Assembly: GCA_003058525.1 (NCBI GenBank) | Contig: QBVD01000061.1 | Span: 26,210 to 90,209 of the forward strand | DNA: 64,000 nt | Origin: a gamma proteobacterium symbiont of Ctena orbiculata | GTDB lineage: Bacteria; Pseudomonadota; Gammaproteobacteria; Chromatiales; Chromatiaceae | Direction of reading: 5' to 3' | In this document: positions 1 to 8,484 of the stretch, one piece after another | Position numbering within the stretch: position 1 is the first letter of the stretch | Layout of the letters: every line of letters starts with the position of its first letter | Position numbers and translations under genes: made by a program | The notes under the pieces: model-generated | Told to the model about the DNA's origin: nothing | What the model saw: the letters and a program-made list of their open reading frames with translations, nothing else | Databases searched by the model: none

Positions 1-2360
1 CGCCGCAGTTGTTCTGCTTCATGTTCGGTTATCATTGCCGCCTGAAGGGCTGCATCGGCAAGTTCCATATCTTCAGTTTTCTCCAATTCGCCTGTTCGCA
101 ATGCATGGTTCAGCCGTTTGAGAATCGGTTGCAGATTTAGACTCTCGAGAAAAACCTGGTTGACCTCCGCCAACGGATTGTTCGCGGCAACCTCCAGGAA
201 CAGTCCGCTGGTCATCTTGATTCTGGTTGCACTATCAACGGTGATCAGCTCAACAACCGACTTTTCCAGGCTGTCTTTCGGTGCTGAATAGCGACGGCCA
301 ATCGGGAACGCGAGACGTTTCAGTACACCGGGTACTAATCGATTTGGCCAGTTTTCCATCAGCTGATCGAAAGCGACCTGATATTGGTGGAGGAGATAGT
401 CGAGGGCCCACTGCACCACCGGCCACTCCTCTTCCGGATGTTGACTCTCTTCATGCTGCTTGATCACCATGCTACCCAGAAACAGCATACTCAACAGATC
501 GCCCAGGCGTGCCGAAAGCATCTCCTTGAATTTCAGCTTAGCATTCAGATTGAGCAAAGCCACATCGGTGATCATTGCAAACAGACTGCTGAGCCGGTTG
601 AAGTGGCGATAATAGGGAAGCAGGTGCAGATTTCCGTTCGGCACCACCTCCCTTGACAGACCGAGACCCATGATCAGGGTACGCGCGAAATTGCCGATCG
701 AATGTCCGATATGGGCCGTCAACGTGGTATCGAACCTGGCGATTGTCTCTTGGCTATCCTCGGCATGGGCCAATGTCATCTCCTGCATGACATAGGGGTG
801 CGACCTGATCGCTCCCTGTCCAAAGATCATCAGGTTGCGTGTGAGGATATTCGCGCCTTCCACAGTGATGGCCACAGGCATTGACTCATACATGTCGGCA
901 ATATAGTTCTTCGGGCCCTTGACTACCGCTTTTCCTGCATGGATATCCATGGCGTCGATTACGCACTGCCTGGCCATCTCCGTGGTGTGGTACTTTAAAA
1001 TTGCGGATGCCACACTCGGTTTGTTGCCCTCGACGATGGCCTGAATGGTCTGTTGTCGGGCAGCATCGATGATGTAACTAAGACCGGCAATACGCGCCAG
1101 TGGTTTCTGGATACCCTCGAATTGCGCAATCGGGATGCCGAATTGTCGGCGCAGGCTGGCGTAGGCGCTGGTGCCGAGCAGCGAACGTTTGCTGACCGCC
1201 ACGGCAGTGGTGGGCAGGGTGACTGCACGTCCCACCGATAGACAATTCACCAGCATGCGCCAGCCTTTACCGGCCATCTCCGGACCGCCGATGATAAAAC
1301 TCAGTGGAACGAAAACGTCTTTTCCCTGAATGGGGCCATTCAGGAAAGCATCGCCGATAGGCAGATGGCGCCGTCCGATCTGCATCCCTTGTGTATCGTG
1401 CGGGATCAGCGCACAGGTGATTCCATAATCTTTCACGTCGCCAATCAGGCCATCCGGATCCTTCAGTCTGAAGGCCAGTCCGACAAGTGTCGCGATGGAT
1501 GAAAGTGTGATATAGCGTTTGCAAAAGTTGAGCCGCATTCCGATCACTTCCTCTCCCTGCCAATCACCCATGCAGACAGTGCCGGTATCGGGTATCGATG
1601 TGGCATCAGAACCGGCGGTGGGACCGGTCAGGGCAAAGCAGGGGATCTCCTCGCCGCTGGCGAGACGGGGCAGGTAGTAATCCTTTTGTGCTTCGGTGCC
1701 GTATTTGATCAACAGCTCACCCGGCCCAAGCGAGTTGGGTACGCCTACAAGATAGCTGACGCCACTCCCCGTGTTACTCAGGCGCAACAGGATTTCGGAT
1801 TGCGCAACCGGCGAGAATTCAAGGCCGCCGTAACGCTTCGGTATGATCATGCCGAGAAAGCCGTGCTCGCGAACGAAGTTGATGATCGACTCGGGCAGCC
1901 GGTTCAATTCATGATTGATCTGCCACTTGTCGACCATGCGGCAAAGTTCGTTGACGGGGCCATCGAGGAAGGCCTGTTCACGGTCGCTCAATACGGGTTT
2001 GGAACCGGACAGCAGTCGACGCCATTCCGGCTTGCCACTGAATAGTTCTCCGTCCCACCAGACGTTTCCCGCATCTATCGCTTCCTTTTCCGTATTTGAA
2101 AGCGGGGGCATCATGCGTCTCATGGTGATCAGTGTGGGCTTGGAAATAAATCGCAGGCGCAGTGAGGGAAGTGTAAACAACAGGCATACAAGGAATATGC
2201 CGGTGAACAGCCAGGTCAACAGGCCGAAACCTGTCACTGTGGCGGATATCACCGAGAGTGTGGCCATTGAGTAGGTTGCCGCGGCGATGCTGTATCCACG
2301 ATAGGCCAGGAACAACAGCGTGGCTATTGCGATTGCGACTAAAACAAAGTTCGTCATCAT
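1..2360 (-). CDS. fadE: Acyl-CoA dehydrogenase FadE (C-terminus beyond the left edge)
   Basis: This is an inner-membrane-associated flavoenzyme that oxidises acyl-CoA to trans-2-enoyl-CoA, the first step of fatty acid beta-oxidation. Reading the minus strand from an ATG at 2360 gives an uninterrupted frame of about 786 codons to the window edge. E. coli FadE has 814, so only a short C-terminal piece is missing. The N-terminus has two hydrophobic segments (roughly residues 3-55). Acyl-CoA dehydrogenase blocks follow, including FLGMIIPKRYGGLEFSP and CFALTGPTAGSDATSIPD, and then the long FadE-specific C-terminal domain. The start ATGATG lies 9 nt after GGAG on the minus strand; the second ATG (2357) is an alternative. 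It is divergent from a TetR regulator that probably controls it. Family assignment is confident. Confidence 0.93.
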   Translation of the reverse strand, partial: MMTNFVLVAIAIATLLFLAYRGYSIAAATYSMATLSVISATVTGFGLLTWLFTGIFLVCLLFTLPSLRLRFISKPTLITMRRMMPPLSNTEKEAIDAGNVWWDGELFSGKPEWRRLLSGSKPVLSDREQAFLDGPVNELCRMVDKWQINHELNRLPESIINFVREHGFLGMIIPKRYGGLEFSPVAQSEILLRLSNTGSGVSYLVGVPNSLGPGELLIKYGTEAQKDYYLPRLASGEEIPCFALTGPTAGSDATSIPDTGTVCMGDWQGEEVIGMRLNFCKRYITLSSIATLVGLAFRLKDPDGLIGDVKDYGITCALIPHDTQGMQIGRRHLPIGDAFLNGPIQGKDVFVPLSFIIGGPEMAGKGWRMLVNCLSVGRAVTLPTTAVAVSKRSLLGTSAYASLRRQFGIPIAQFEGIQKPLARIAGLSYIIDAARQQTIQAIVEGNKPSVASAILKYHTTEMARQCVIDAMDIHAGKAVVKGPKNYIADMYESMPVAITVEGANILTRNLMIFGQGAIRSHPYVMQEMTLAHAEDSQETIARFDTTLTAHIGHSIGNFARTLIMGLGLSREVVPNGNLHLLPYYRHFNRLSSLFAMITDVALLNLNAKLKFKEMLSARLGDLLSMLFLGSMVIKQHEESQHPEEEWPVVQWALDYLLHQYQVAFDQLMENWPNRLVPGVLKRLAFPIGRRYSAPKDSLEKSVVELITVDSATRIKMTSGLFLEVAANNPLAEVNQVFLESLNLQPILKRLNHALRTGELEKTEDMELADAALQAAMITEHEAEQLR

Positions 2361-2427
2361 TGCTACATCTCCAGCCGAAAGTGTATCTAAAACTAGGGTC
2401 TCGTATAGGTATTATGACTCAAAAAAA

Positions 2428-2442
2428 GAGCGAGCGTTCGTT
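2428..2442. promoter_or_regulatory. Candidate TetR-type operator between fadE and the TetR gene
   Basis: An imperfect palindrome, GAGCGAGCGTTCGTT, sits in the fadE/TetR divergent intergenic region, flanked by A7 on the left and T7 on the right. In the 14-base core 10 positions obey the symmetry and the other four are purine or pyrimidine transitions. TetR-type fatty acid regulators (FadP/PsrA class) bind short palindromes in such positions. Binding by the adjacent regulator is inference. Confidence 0.45.
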
Positions 2443-2515
2443 TTTTTACTAAATTAGTTGTGCTACAATTCCATGTCAAGAACGATTTTCACGTAGATGA
2501 CCAATCAGCCGTTCT

Positions 2516-3220
2516 ATGACAATTGAGTTCATTCCTGCTAGGGCGTTGACATTTTCAGATTTCAAAAAGTGCTTCGACTATGAAGAAGACAGGTTATATG
2601 CATTACTTTTTGAACGAAATCAGAATCTTATAGGGATCAGGCGAGAGAAGTTCGCGGTCAGGAATCTGAAAAAGATCTTCCGTGCCACGTTTAAACTGGT
2701 GCCCAAAATCGGATTTCAGGCGATGTCCCTCCGAGACCTCCTGGCCGAGACCGGTCTGAGCATGGGGGGTGTCTATCTGACGATCACCAACAAGGACAAT
2801 ATCGCAATCATCGTCAAAGATGCGGTTACTCTTGTGTGTGAAGATATCGTTGATAAGGCCAGGGCTGAGAGCGATCCCGTTGTTGCCCTGGAAGTGATGG
2901 TCAAAGGTTATCTATACGCATCTCTGCTGCTGCAACCCTGGTTCTATTTTCTCTATTTCGAAACCCGCAGTCTGCCAATCAAACACCAGGAAGATTCCAA
3001 AAACCTCGAACGATCCCAGGTGGCGGAGCTGGAGAGGCTGATTGTGCGTCTACAGCAGAAGCCAGAGCGGGGCTACCCGGCGGACTTTCTTGCTACCATG
3101 GTATTGACCATGGTTCAGGAACGCTATTTGAAGCCATGGAAATATAAACAACCAGCTTCAACGATTGATGAGTATGCCGAAAATTGCCTGCGTTTAATCC
3201 ATCGCTCAATTCACCATTAA
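2516..3220 (+). CDS. TetR/AcrR-family transcriptional regulator
   Basis: The 234-residue protein has a TetR helix-turn-helix at about residues 50-92, with the typical SLRDLLAETGLSMGGVYLTI block. An all-helical ligand domain follows. The HTH is preceded by about 45 residues, longer than in most TetR proteins, so a later start is possible. The frame is open from the ATG at 2516, but no strong Shine-Dalgarno is visible there. It is divergent from fadE across a 155-nt region holding a palindromic operator candidate, so it is probably an acyl-CoA-responsive repressor of fadE. The ligand cannot be read from sequence. Confidence 0.85.
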   Translation: MTIEFIPARALTFSDFKKCFDYEEDRLYALLFERNQNLIGIRREKFAVRNLKKIFRATFKLVPKIGFQAMSLRDLLAETGLSMGGVYLTITNKDNIAIIVKDAVTLVCEDIVDKARAESDPVVALEVMVKGYLYASLLLQPWFYFLYFETRSLPIKHQEDSKNLERSQVAELERLIVRLQQKPERGYPADFLATMVLTMVQERYLKPWKYKQPASTIDEYAENCLRLIHRSIHH

Positions 3221-3476
3221 GAAGCATGGATTGGATTAACACCGGAACAGTATCGGATACCTGCGGCATACCCTTTTCCTGCAGGCCGATTGCCGTATTT
3301 CGGTCGCGACATCGCAGATCCGGATTCAGCCTGCTACAAACCCGGGTTTTGTTTCCTTAATGCAAGACTGAATTTGACACTTTCGTGATTAACACGAGAT
3401 ATACCCGTGAATTTATCTCTCCATCATAAAACCCTGCACAGACAATTGTTTTTCATGGTTACTGGAGGATAAGAGA

Positions 3477-4175
3477 ATGCGGAACAAGTTAACTATGCTG
3501 GCGCTCGCTGGGGCATTTGCCACTACACCGACGCTCGCACAGGATCTGACAATTTCGATTACCAATCTGACGCATGGCAGTTATTTCACACCGTTGCTGG
3601 TGGCGGCGCATGCAGGCGGTAATCACATTTTTCAGCTGGGGACGACGGCCAGCACGAACCTGCAGGCAATGGCTGAAGGTGGTGATATTTCCGGAATATC
3701 AGCCGACATGGCTGCGGTCAATGCGGACTCGGTTGAAAATCCAGCCGGCGGGTTATTGGCGCCGGGGGCAACCACTACCTTCGATCTCACTCACTCCGAG
3801 ACAAATGACCACCTTTCACTTACCGCGATGATTCTACCGACCAATGATGGCTTTGTCGGTGTGGACTCACTATCTATTCCGACCACTGCAGGCACATACC
3901 GTTATCAATTGAACGCCTACGATGCCGGTACGGAAGCCAATGACGAAATCATCAATGGTGGCGGTGCGCCGGGTGTTGCGGGTGTGCCTGCGGATCCAGG
4001 CGGTCAGAACGGCACCGGTGCATCCGGCGTTACGACGGCGGAGACGAATGCCCATGTTCATATCCATCGCGGCGTGTTGGGCGACAGCGATGAAACAGCA
4101 GGCGCCAGTGATCTCAACAGCAGCGTGCATCGTTGGTTGAATCCTGTCGCGCATTTAGTCATCACGGTGAATTAG
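3477..4175 (+). CDS. Secreted spondin-domain protein (first of two)
   Basis: The 232-residue exported protein has a Sec signal peptide (MRNKLTMLALAGAFATTPTLAQ, cleavage likely after TLA). The rest is a Spondin_N-type domain: an ITNLTHGSYFTPLLVAAH start, a LAEGGD-like motif (MAEGGDIS), a PTNDGFVGVDSL block, a YDAGTEAND block and a NPVAHLVITV end. A good ribosome site (GGAGGATAAGAG) precedes the ATG. Bacterial spondin-domain proteins are extracellular beta-sandwich proteins of unknown role; a metal-binding or surface function is inferred from eukaryotic F-spondin. A lipoprotein paralogue follows 10 nt downstream, so the pair is one transcription unit. Confidence 0.85.
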   Translation: MRNKLTMLALAGAFATTPTLAQDLTISITNLTHGSYFTPLLVAAHAGGNHIFQLGTTASTNLQAMAEGGDISGISADMAAVNADSVENPAGGLLAPGATTTFDLTHSETNDHLSLTAMILPTNDGFVGVDSLSIPTTAGTYRYQLNAYDAGTEANDEIINGGGAPGVAGVPADPGGQNGTGASGVTTAETNAHVHIHRGVLGDSDETAGASDLNSSVHRWLNPVAHLVITVN

Positions 4176-4185
4176 GGGGGTTGTT

Positions 4186-4893
4186 ATGGATATGCTGAAA
4201 TCGGCAACCCTGGCCTTACTTGTAACCGGCCCACTTATTCTCACAGGCTGTGACCATAATGATGATGACAGTGATGATGATGAAACTGGTCGTGTCAGTT
4301 ATGAGTTAAGGGTGACAAATTTGACGGCAGCACAACCGCTCTCTCCGTTGGCCGTTGTATTACATGACAGTGCCTATTCCATGTGGAGCGTGGGTTCGAG
4401 TGCCGGTGATGGACTTGAATATTTGGCCGAGGGGGGAGATAACACGGAGTTGCTATCGGAGGCGGCGAACAGTTCGACAGCGACCATGAGTGGAGGCGGT
4501 ATTATCGCGCCTGGACAAAACGAAAGTCTCATTATCGAGGCCGATGAGATGAATGGTCTGGCGCTCTCCTTCGCAACCATGCTGGTCAACACCAATGATG
4601 CATTTACCGGGATAAATGCGGTCGATGTGTCAGACATGATGGCGGGTTCCAGTAAACAACTGTTTATTGCCGCCTATGATGCGGGCACCGAGGGGAACTC
4701 TGAACTGGCGTCCACAGTACCGGGCCCGGCGGCGGGTGGTGAGGGCTATAACCCGGCTCGCGATGACCGAGACAGTGTCGGCGGTCATCCGGGTGTGGTT
4801 ACGCATGACGATGGTTTGAGCGGCTCTGCATTGAACGAGTCGCATCGTTTCGATAATCCGGTAGCGCATGTGACGATTACACGAATGCAATGA
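4186..4893 (+). CDS. Spondin-domain lipoprotein (second of two)
   Basis: The 235-residue paralogue of the preceding gene has a lipoprotein signal with lipobox LTGC (Cys near residue 22). A very acidic linker (DHNDDDSDDDETG) follows, then a Spondin_N-type domain with the same landmarks: LRVTNLTAAQPLSPLAVVLH, LAEGGDN, NTNDAFTGINAV, YDAGTEGNSEL and NPVAHVTIT. The mature N-terminus has no Asp at +2 of the WxxDD retention type beyond C-D, so sorting is uncertain. It lies 10 nt after the first copy with a GGGGGG ribosome site, so the two are co-transcribed. One form is soluble and one is lipid-anchored, which suggests a secreted/anchored pair. Function is not known. Confidence 0.84.
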   Translation: MDMLKSATLALLVTGPLILTGCDHNDDDSDDDETGRVSYELRVTNLTAAQPLSPLAVVLHDSAYSMWSVGSSAGDGLEYLAEGGDNTELLSEAANSSTATMSGGGIIAPGQNESLIIEADEMNGLALSFATMLVNTNDAFTGINAVDVSDMMAGSSKQLFIAAYDAGTEGNSELASTVPGPAAGGEGYNPARDDRDSVGGHPGVVTHDDGLSGSALNESHRFDNPVAHVTITRMQ

Positions 4894-4901
4894 CAACTCG
4901 A

Positions 4902-4929
4902 GGGCGGCTTTATCGTAAGCCGCCCGTTT
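4902..4929 (+). terminator. Terminator-like hairpin after the spondin pair
   Basis: A perfect 9-bp stem, GGGCGGCTT / AAGCCGCCC, with a 6-nt loop starts 8 nt after the stop codon and is followed by GTTTC. The T-run is short. The position at the end of a two-gene unit supports termination. Confidence 0.7.
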
Positions 4930-5071
4930 CAATGCCTTGCAGGACTATTCGAACTTTATCCTTTCAGTGATTGACTAAATACTGTACATACAGCTTGAGT
5001 TGCCAGCAATGAGCCGGTACAAAAGGTGATTACACTTTATCCTCGGATCAGAAGAGAGGCTGAATGAGGCA

Positions 5072-5872
5072 ATGCGTAAAATAGTATCAGTCGTGATTTT
5101 CAGCTTGATGGTTATATCGGCAACGGATACGTTTGCCTTCGATCATGGTATTTGGAACACATTGCTGCAACAGCATGTTGTGCCGCAAAGAGGTGGTGTG
5201 GCCACCGCGGTGGACTATCAGGGTTTGAGTTCCGAGCGTATGCGGCTGAAACGGTATTTAACATTACTGACAGAGGTTGATAAAGAGACATTCGAGACAT
5301 GGCCTGCATCCGAACAACTGGCCTTTTTGATCAATGCATACAATGCCTGGACAGTGGAATTGATCTTAACCGCTTATCCGAAGATTTCATCCATCAAGGA
5401 TTTGGGAGGATTGTTCAGTTCACCATGGAAGAAAGCGTTTATCCAGCTGTTCGGCGAAAACAGGTCACTCGATGACATCGAACATGGAATGATCCGTAAA
5501 AAGGATCAATATAACGATCCCAGAATTCATTTCGCAGTCAACTGCGCCAGCATAGGCTGCCCGGCATTGCGTGCAGAGGCCTATACCGGTGAACGGCTTG
5601 AGATGCAGCTGCGTGAACAGACTTCGCTGTTCCTTGCAGATAAAACACGCAATCGTTTTAGCGATGATCGCCTCGAAGTGTCATCCATATTCAAGTGGTA
5701 TCATGACGATTTTGAACGGGGTTGGAAGGATTATCATTCGTTAAGCGGCTTTTTTGCGGAATATAGCCAACAACTTGGTTTGTCGGCCAAAGATGTACAA
5801 CGCCTCCGCGCAGGCAAAATCGATATTTCATTCCTTGATTATGATTGGCGGCTGAATGCCGTCCTCTATTAA
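5072..5872 (+). CDS. DUF547-domain exported protein
   Basis: The 266-residue protein has a signal peptide (MRKIVSVVIFSLMVISATDTFA) followed by a DUF547 domain covering nearly the whole mature part. Recognisable blocks are FLINAYNAWTVELI, the DDIEHGMIRK block and the HFAVNCASIGCPALR block with two cysteines, then VSSIFKWYHDDF. GAGG lies 6 nt before the ATG. DUF547 proteins are widespread and of unproven biochemical function; the conserved Asn/Cys/Ser cluster hints at an enzyme. It is monocistronic here. Confidence 0.87.
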   Translation: MRKIVSVVIFSLMVISATDTFAFDHGIWNTLLQQHVVPQRGGVATAVDYQGLSSERMRLKRYLTLLTEVDKETFETWPASEQLAFLINAYNAWTVELILTAYPKISSIKDLGGLFSSPWKKAFIQLFGENRSLDDIEHGMIRKKDQYNDPRIHFAVNCASIGCPALRAEAYTGERLEMQLREQTSLFLADKTRNRFSDDRLEVSSIFKWYHDDFERGWKDYHSLSGFFAEYSQQLGLSAKDVQRLRAGKIDISFLDYDWRLNAVLY

Positions 5873-6066
5873 CACTAGAGGACATCACCGGGTAATAATC
5901 CCAATGCAAGTTGATAATAGGTTGTGTCAAACTGCCGTTGCGTGACGATCAGTGAATTCTGCCGCAAGGAGAGCCAAATCTTGATTGGCGGGATTGGCAT
6001 TCATATTCCAGCCGATGTATGGTAAACAGCGGCCTACTGATCCAACTATTCCGTAATCAACCCATC

Positions 6067-6453
6067 ATGAACAGGCGAAAGAGATACAGGAAGAAAGCGG
6101 GTGCCGCCATATCCGCAGTCAGGCTCGATCTTGACACCGATGGGTTTACCTATCGGAAATGGGGTGGAATGCAAAGGTGCAAGCCTGGGGATTGGTTGGT
6201 CGATAACGGGGGTGATATCTATACGGTGGATGTCGATACCTTTGCCGACACCTATACCGAGACCAGTCCTGGCCGCTTTGTAAAGACCGCTGAAGTCTGG
6301 GCGGAAATTGCTGAACAGGACGGCGTCATAAAAACCCTGGAAGGTGAAACCCGATACTCAGCCGGTGACTATGTGGTATATAACGATGAGCAGGGAATGG
6401 ATGGCTATGCCGTTGATCGTGAAGCATTCGAGTCGATGTATGAGCCGTGTTGA
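6067..6453 (+). CDS. Small protein with a duplicated PGDW/AGDY motif
   Basis: The 128-residue protein is not recognised as a named family. Two internal units are alike: 'KPGDWLVDN...YTVDVDTFADTY' (about residues 40-64) and 'SAGDYVVYNDEQ...YAVDREAFESMY' (about 97-125). This looks like a tandem duplication of a roughly 40-residue beta-rich domain. An in-frame upstream ATG at 6019 would add 16 residues; the ATG at 6067 (MNRRKRYRKK) is preferred because the upstream part looks non-coding. No signal peptide or membrane segment is visible, so a cytoplasmic location is likely. Confidence 0.65.
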   Translation: MNRRKRYRKKAGAAISAVRLDLDTDGFTYRKWGGMQRCKPGDWLVDNGGDIYTVDVDTFADTYTETSPGRFVKTAEVWAEIAEQDGVIKTLEGETRYSAGDYVVYNDEQGMDGYAVDREAFESMYEPC

Positions 6454-6476
6454 ACGGATGATCTGAATCCGAGTCC

Positions 6477-7001
6477 ATGTCTGCGCCTGAGAACAGACCC
6501 ACCAATACAGGCAGGCGATTGGCATCACGAATTCTAAGTGCTGCAGCTCTGCTGCTTGGCCTATCTCTGATTCACCTTTGGCAGACGAGGGATCTTGCCG
6601 AAGGTCCTGCGCCTGCCCTTTCAGGGCATACCTTGCAAGGCGAGTGGTTGGATATTGGTAAATTCACGGAACGGCCTTTGCTGGTTCATTTCTGGGCCGG
6701 TTGGTGTCCGGTATGCAAAGTCGAATCGGGGGGGATCGAATCCCTGTCGAAAGACTATCCGGTGGTCACTGTCGCTATGCAGTCCGGCAGTGAGAATGAT
6801 GTCACAGAATTCCTTAGACAAAATCAACTTCGATTCCCAGTCATTAACGATCCCGATGGTAAGCTTGCGAGTGCCTGGCGGGTCACAGGTGTGCCGACCA
6901 GCTATATTATCGGCCGTGATGGCAGAGTCAGGTTCTCTAGCGTTGGTTTTACCTTGCCGTTGACGCTTCGCATGCGTCTCTGGCTGGCCGAAATCTGGTA
7001 G
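6477..7001 (+). CDS. Membrane-anchored thioredoxin-like disulfide oxidoreductase (TlpA/ScsD type)
   Basis: The 174-residue protein has one N-terminal membrane segment (about residues 16-36, ILSAAALLLGLSLIHLW) and a periplasmic thioredoxin fold. The active site is WCPVC (in HFWAGWCPVCK, about residues 75-80), and the cis-Pro loop is GVPTSYII. Length and layout match TlpA/ScsD-type proteins that reduce or shuffle disulfides in the periplasm, as in cytochrome c maturation or copper tolerance. It follows the duplicated-motif gene by 23 nt, so co-expression is possible. The substrate is unknown. Confidence 0.86.
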   Translation: MSAPENRPTNTGRRLASRILSAAALLLGLSLIHLWQTRDLAEGPAPALSGHTLQGEWLDIGKFTERPLLVHFWAGWCPVCKVESGGIESLSKDYPVVTVAMQSGSENDVTEFLRQNQLRFPVINDPDGKLASAWRVTGVPTSYIIGRDGRVRFSSVGFTLPLTLRMRLWLAEIW

Positions 7002-7092
7002 ACTATCAGCTGCATGGCGGGCAGCTGGAGCGGCTGAACAGGCCCTAGGGTGCCTGGTTAATAGATGCGCCTATTCTGAGGAGAAGTGAGTT

Positions 7093-8484
7093 ATGGCGAT
7101 AAGGCTGAGGTTGTTGTCTCTCATTTTGGTGAGTTTGTTCTATTCAGGTTGTGCTTCGACCCCGACCCTTTCCAGATCCCAGGTATTCGAAGAATATGAA
7201 CGGATTTCACATCTCCAGAGCCGTATGAACGAGGATAGGGTGAACGATTTGTTCGATCTTGCGCCTGTGGGATTTACCGCTGCGCAATCGAAGCTGGCGG
7301 AAGCGATTGCGCTGGGCCAGAAAAGGAACGATGCCGGGGTGGCGGAGAAGGTGGCCGAAGTGGATCAACTTCTCGATAAGGCGGAGTCGGATGCAACCCG
7401 CTCCAAGCGACTAATGCGCGAAGTGCTCGAAGCACGCCAGTTGGCCATCGCTGCGGGCGCCGACACCATGCTGAAGGAGCGCTTCGAACTGCTCGATGAT
7501 AAATTGCGCAAGGCCTCCACCCTGGTTGAAAAGGGTGATATCGAGGATGCAAAGAAATGGCGGCCCGAAATGTTGCAGGGTTACTCGGATGTGGAACTGG
7601 ATGCCCTGAAACAAGATGCCACAGAAAATGCCCGTCAGGATATTGCCCAGGCTACCGAAAGTGAAGCGGATGAATACTCACCAAAGACCCTGAAACGCGC
7701 CCTCGAGGAGTTGGCGCTCTCGGTTGCGGTCCTGGAGACCAACAGGACACAGAGAGAGAAGGCTAAGAATCACGCCTTGCAGGCCAGTCGATTGGCCAGA
7801 CGCAGTGTCGAGATCACGGAAATGATCAAAGACTTCAAACGCCGTGAATACACCATGGAGGAGATCATTCTCTGGTACCAGAAACAGATCAGCCTGATTA
7901 GTGAACCGACTGGAGATGAATTGCACTTTGACCAGCCCAACCATGAGGTGGTCACAGCATTGCGAAACAAACTGGTCAATTATACAGAGATACAGCAGGC
8001 TGAACTGGCGACAAGGATGGATCTACAGAGTCGGCTCGAGGCGGTGGAACGGGAGAATCGTGAAGCACAAGCGCGTTTCGACAAGATCCAGGATCTTTTT
8101 TCAGCTTACGAGGCCAATGTCTACAGGCAGGGACACAATGTACTGCTTGAATTACGCGCCTTTAACTTTCCCAGTGGCGGAAGTGATATCCAATCGGAAA
8201 ATTTTGCCTTGCTTGACAAGATTGTAACCGCTGTAAAATCCTTTCCGAATCCGGACGTTGTTGTCTCGGGGCATACCGATTCAGTGGGTGGAGCGGATGT
8301 CAATCAACAACTTTCACAGCGACGTGCTGAAACAGTGGCATCATTCCTGGAAAAAGTAGGCGGTGTCGCCAGGAATCATATTACGGCAATCGGCTATGGC
8401 GAATCCCGCCCAGTGGCCAATAATGAGACTGAACGAGGACGGAAGAGCAATCGGCGAATCGAAGTGTTGATCATTAATGAATAA
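7093..8484 (+). CDS. Outer-membrane lipoprotein with coiled-coil and OmpA domain
   Basis: The 463-residue protein has a lipoprotein signal with lipobox YSGC (about residues 17-20). A long helical, coiled-coil-rich region resembling DUF4398 proteins spans about 25-335. A C-terminal OmpA peptidoglycan-binding domain (about 350-460) shows FNFPSGGSDI, VSGHTDSVGG, LSQRRAETVASFL and GYGESRPVANN...RKSNRRIEV. GAGGAG precedes the ATG. The protein should tether the outer membrane to peptidoglycan. Its last 8 nt overlap the korA start (ATGAATAA), a translational-coupling arrangement with a cytoplasmic oxidoreductase that makes little obvious functional sense. Confidence 0.9.
   Translation: MAIRLRLLSLILVSLFYSGCASTPTLSRSQVFEEYERISHLQSRMNEDRVNDLFDLAPVGFTAAQSKLAEAIALGQKRNDAGVAEKVAEVDQLLDKAESDATRSKRLMREVLEARQLAIAAGADTMLKERFELLDDKLRKASTLVEKGDIEDAKKWRPEMLQGYSDVELDALKQDATENARQDIAQATESEADEYSPKTLKRALEELALSVAVLETNRTQREKAKNHALQASRLARRSVEITEMIKDFKRREYTMEEIILWYQKQISLISEPTGDELHFDQPNHEVVTALRNKLVNYTEIQQAELATRMDLQSRLEAVERENREAQARFDKIQDLFSAYEANVYRQGHNVLLELRAFNFPSGGSDIQSENFALLDKIVTAVKSFPNPDVVVSGHTDSVGGADVNQQLSQRRAETVASFLEKVGGVARNHITAIGYGESRPVANNETERGRKSNRRIEVLIINE

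Noticed and set aside
2258..2452. Plus-strand open frame of 64 residues at the fadE start
   Set aside because: It is antisense to the fadE N-terminus and runs through the operator region; no ribosome site.
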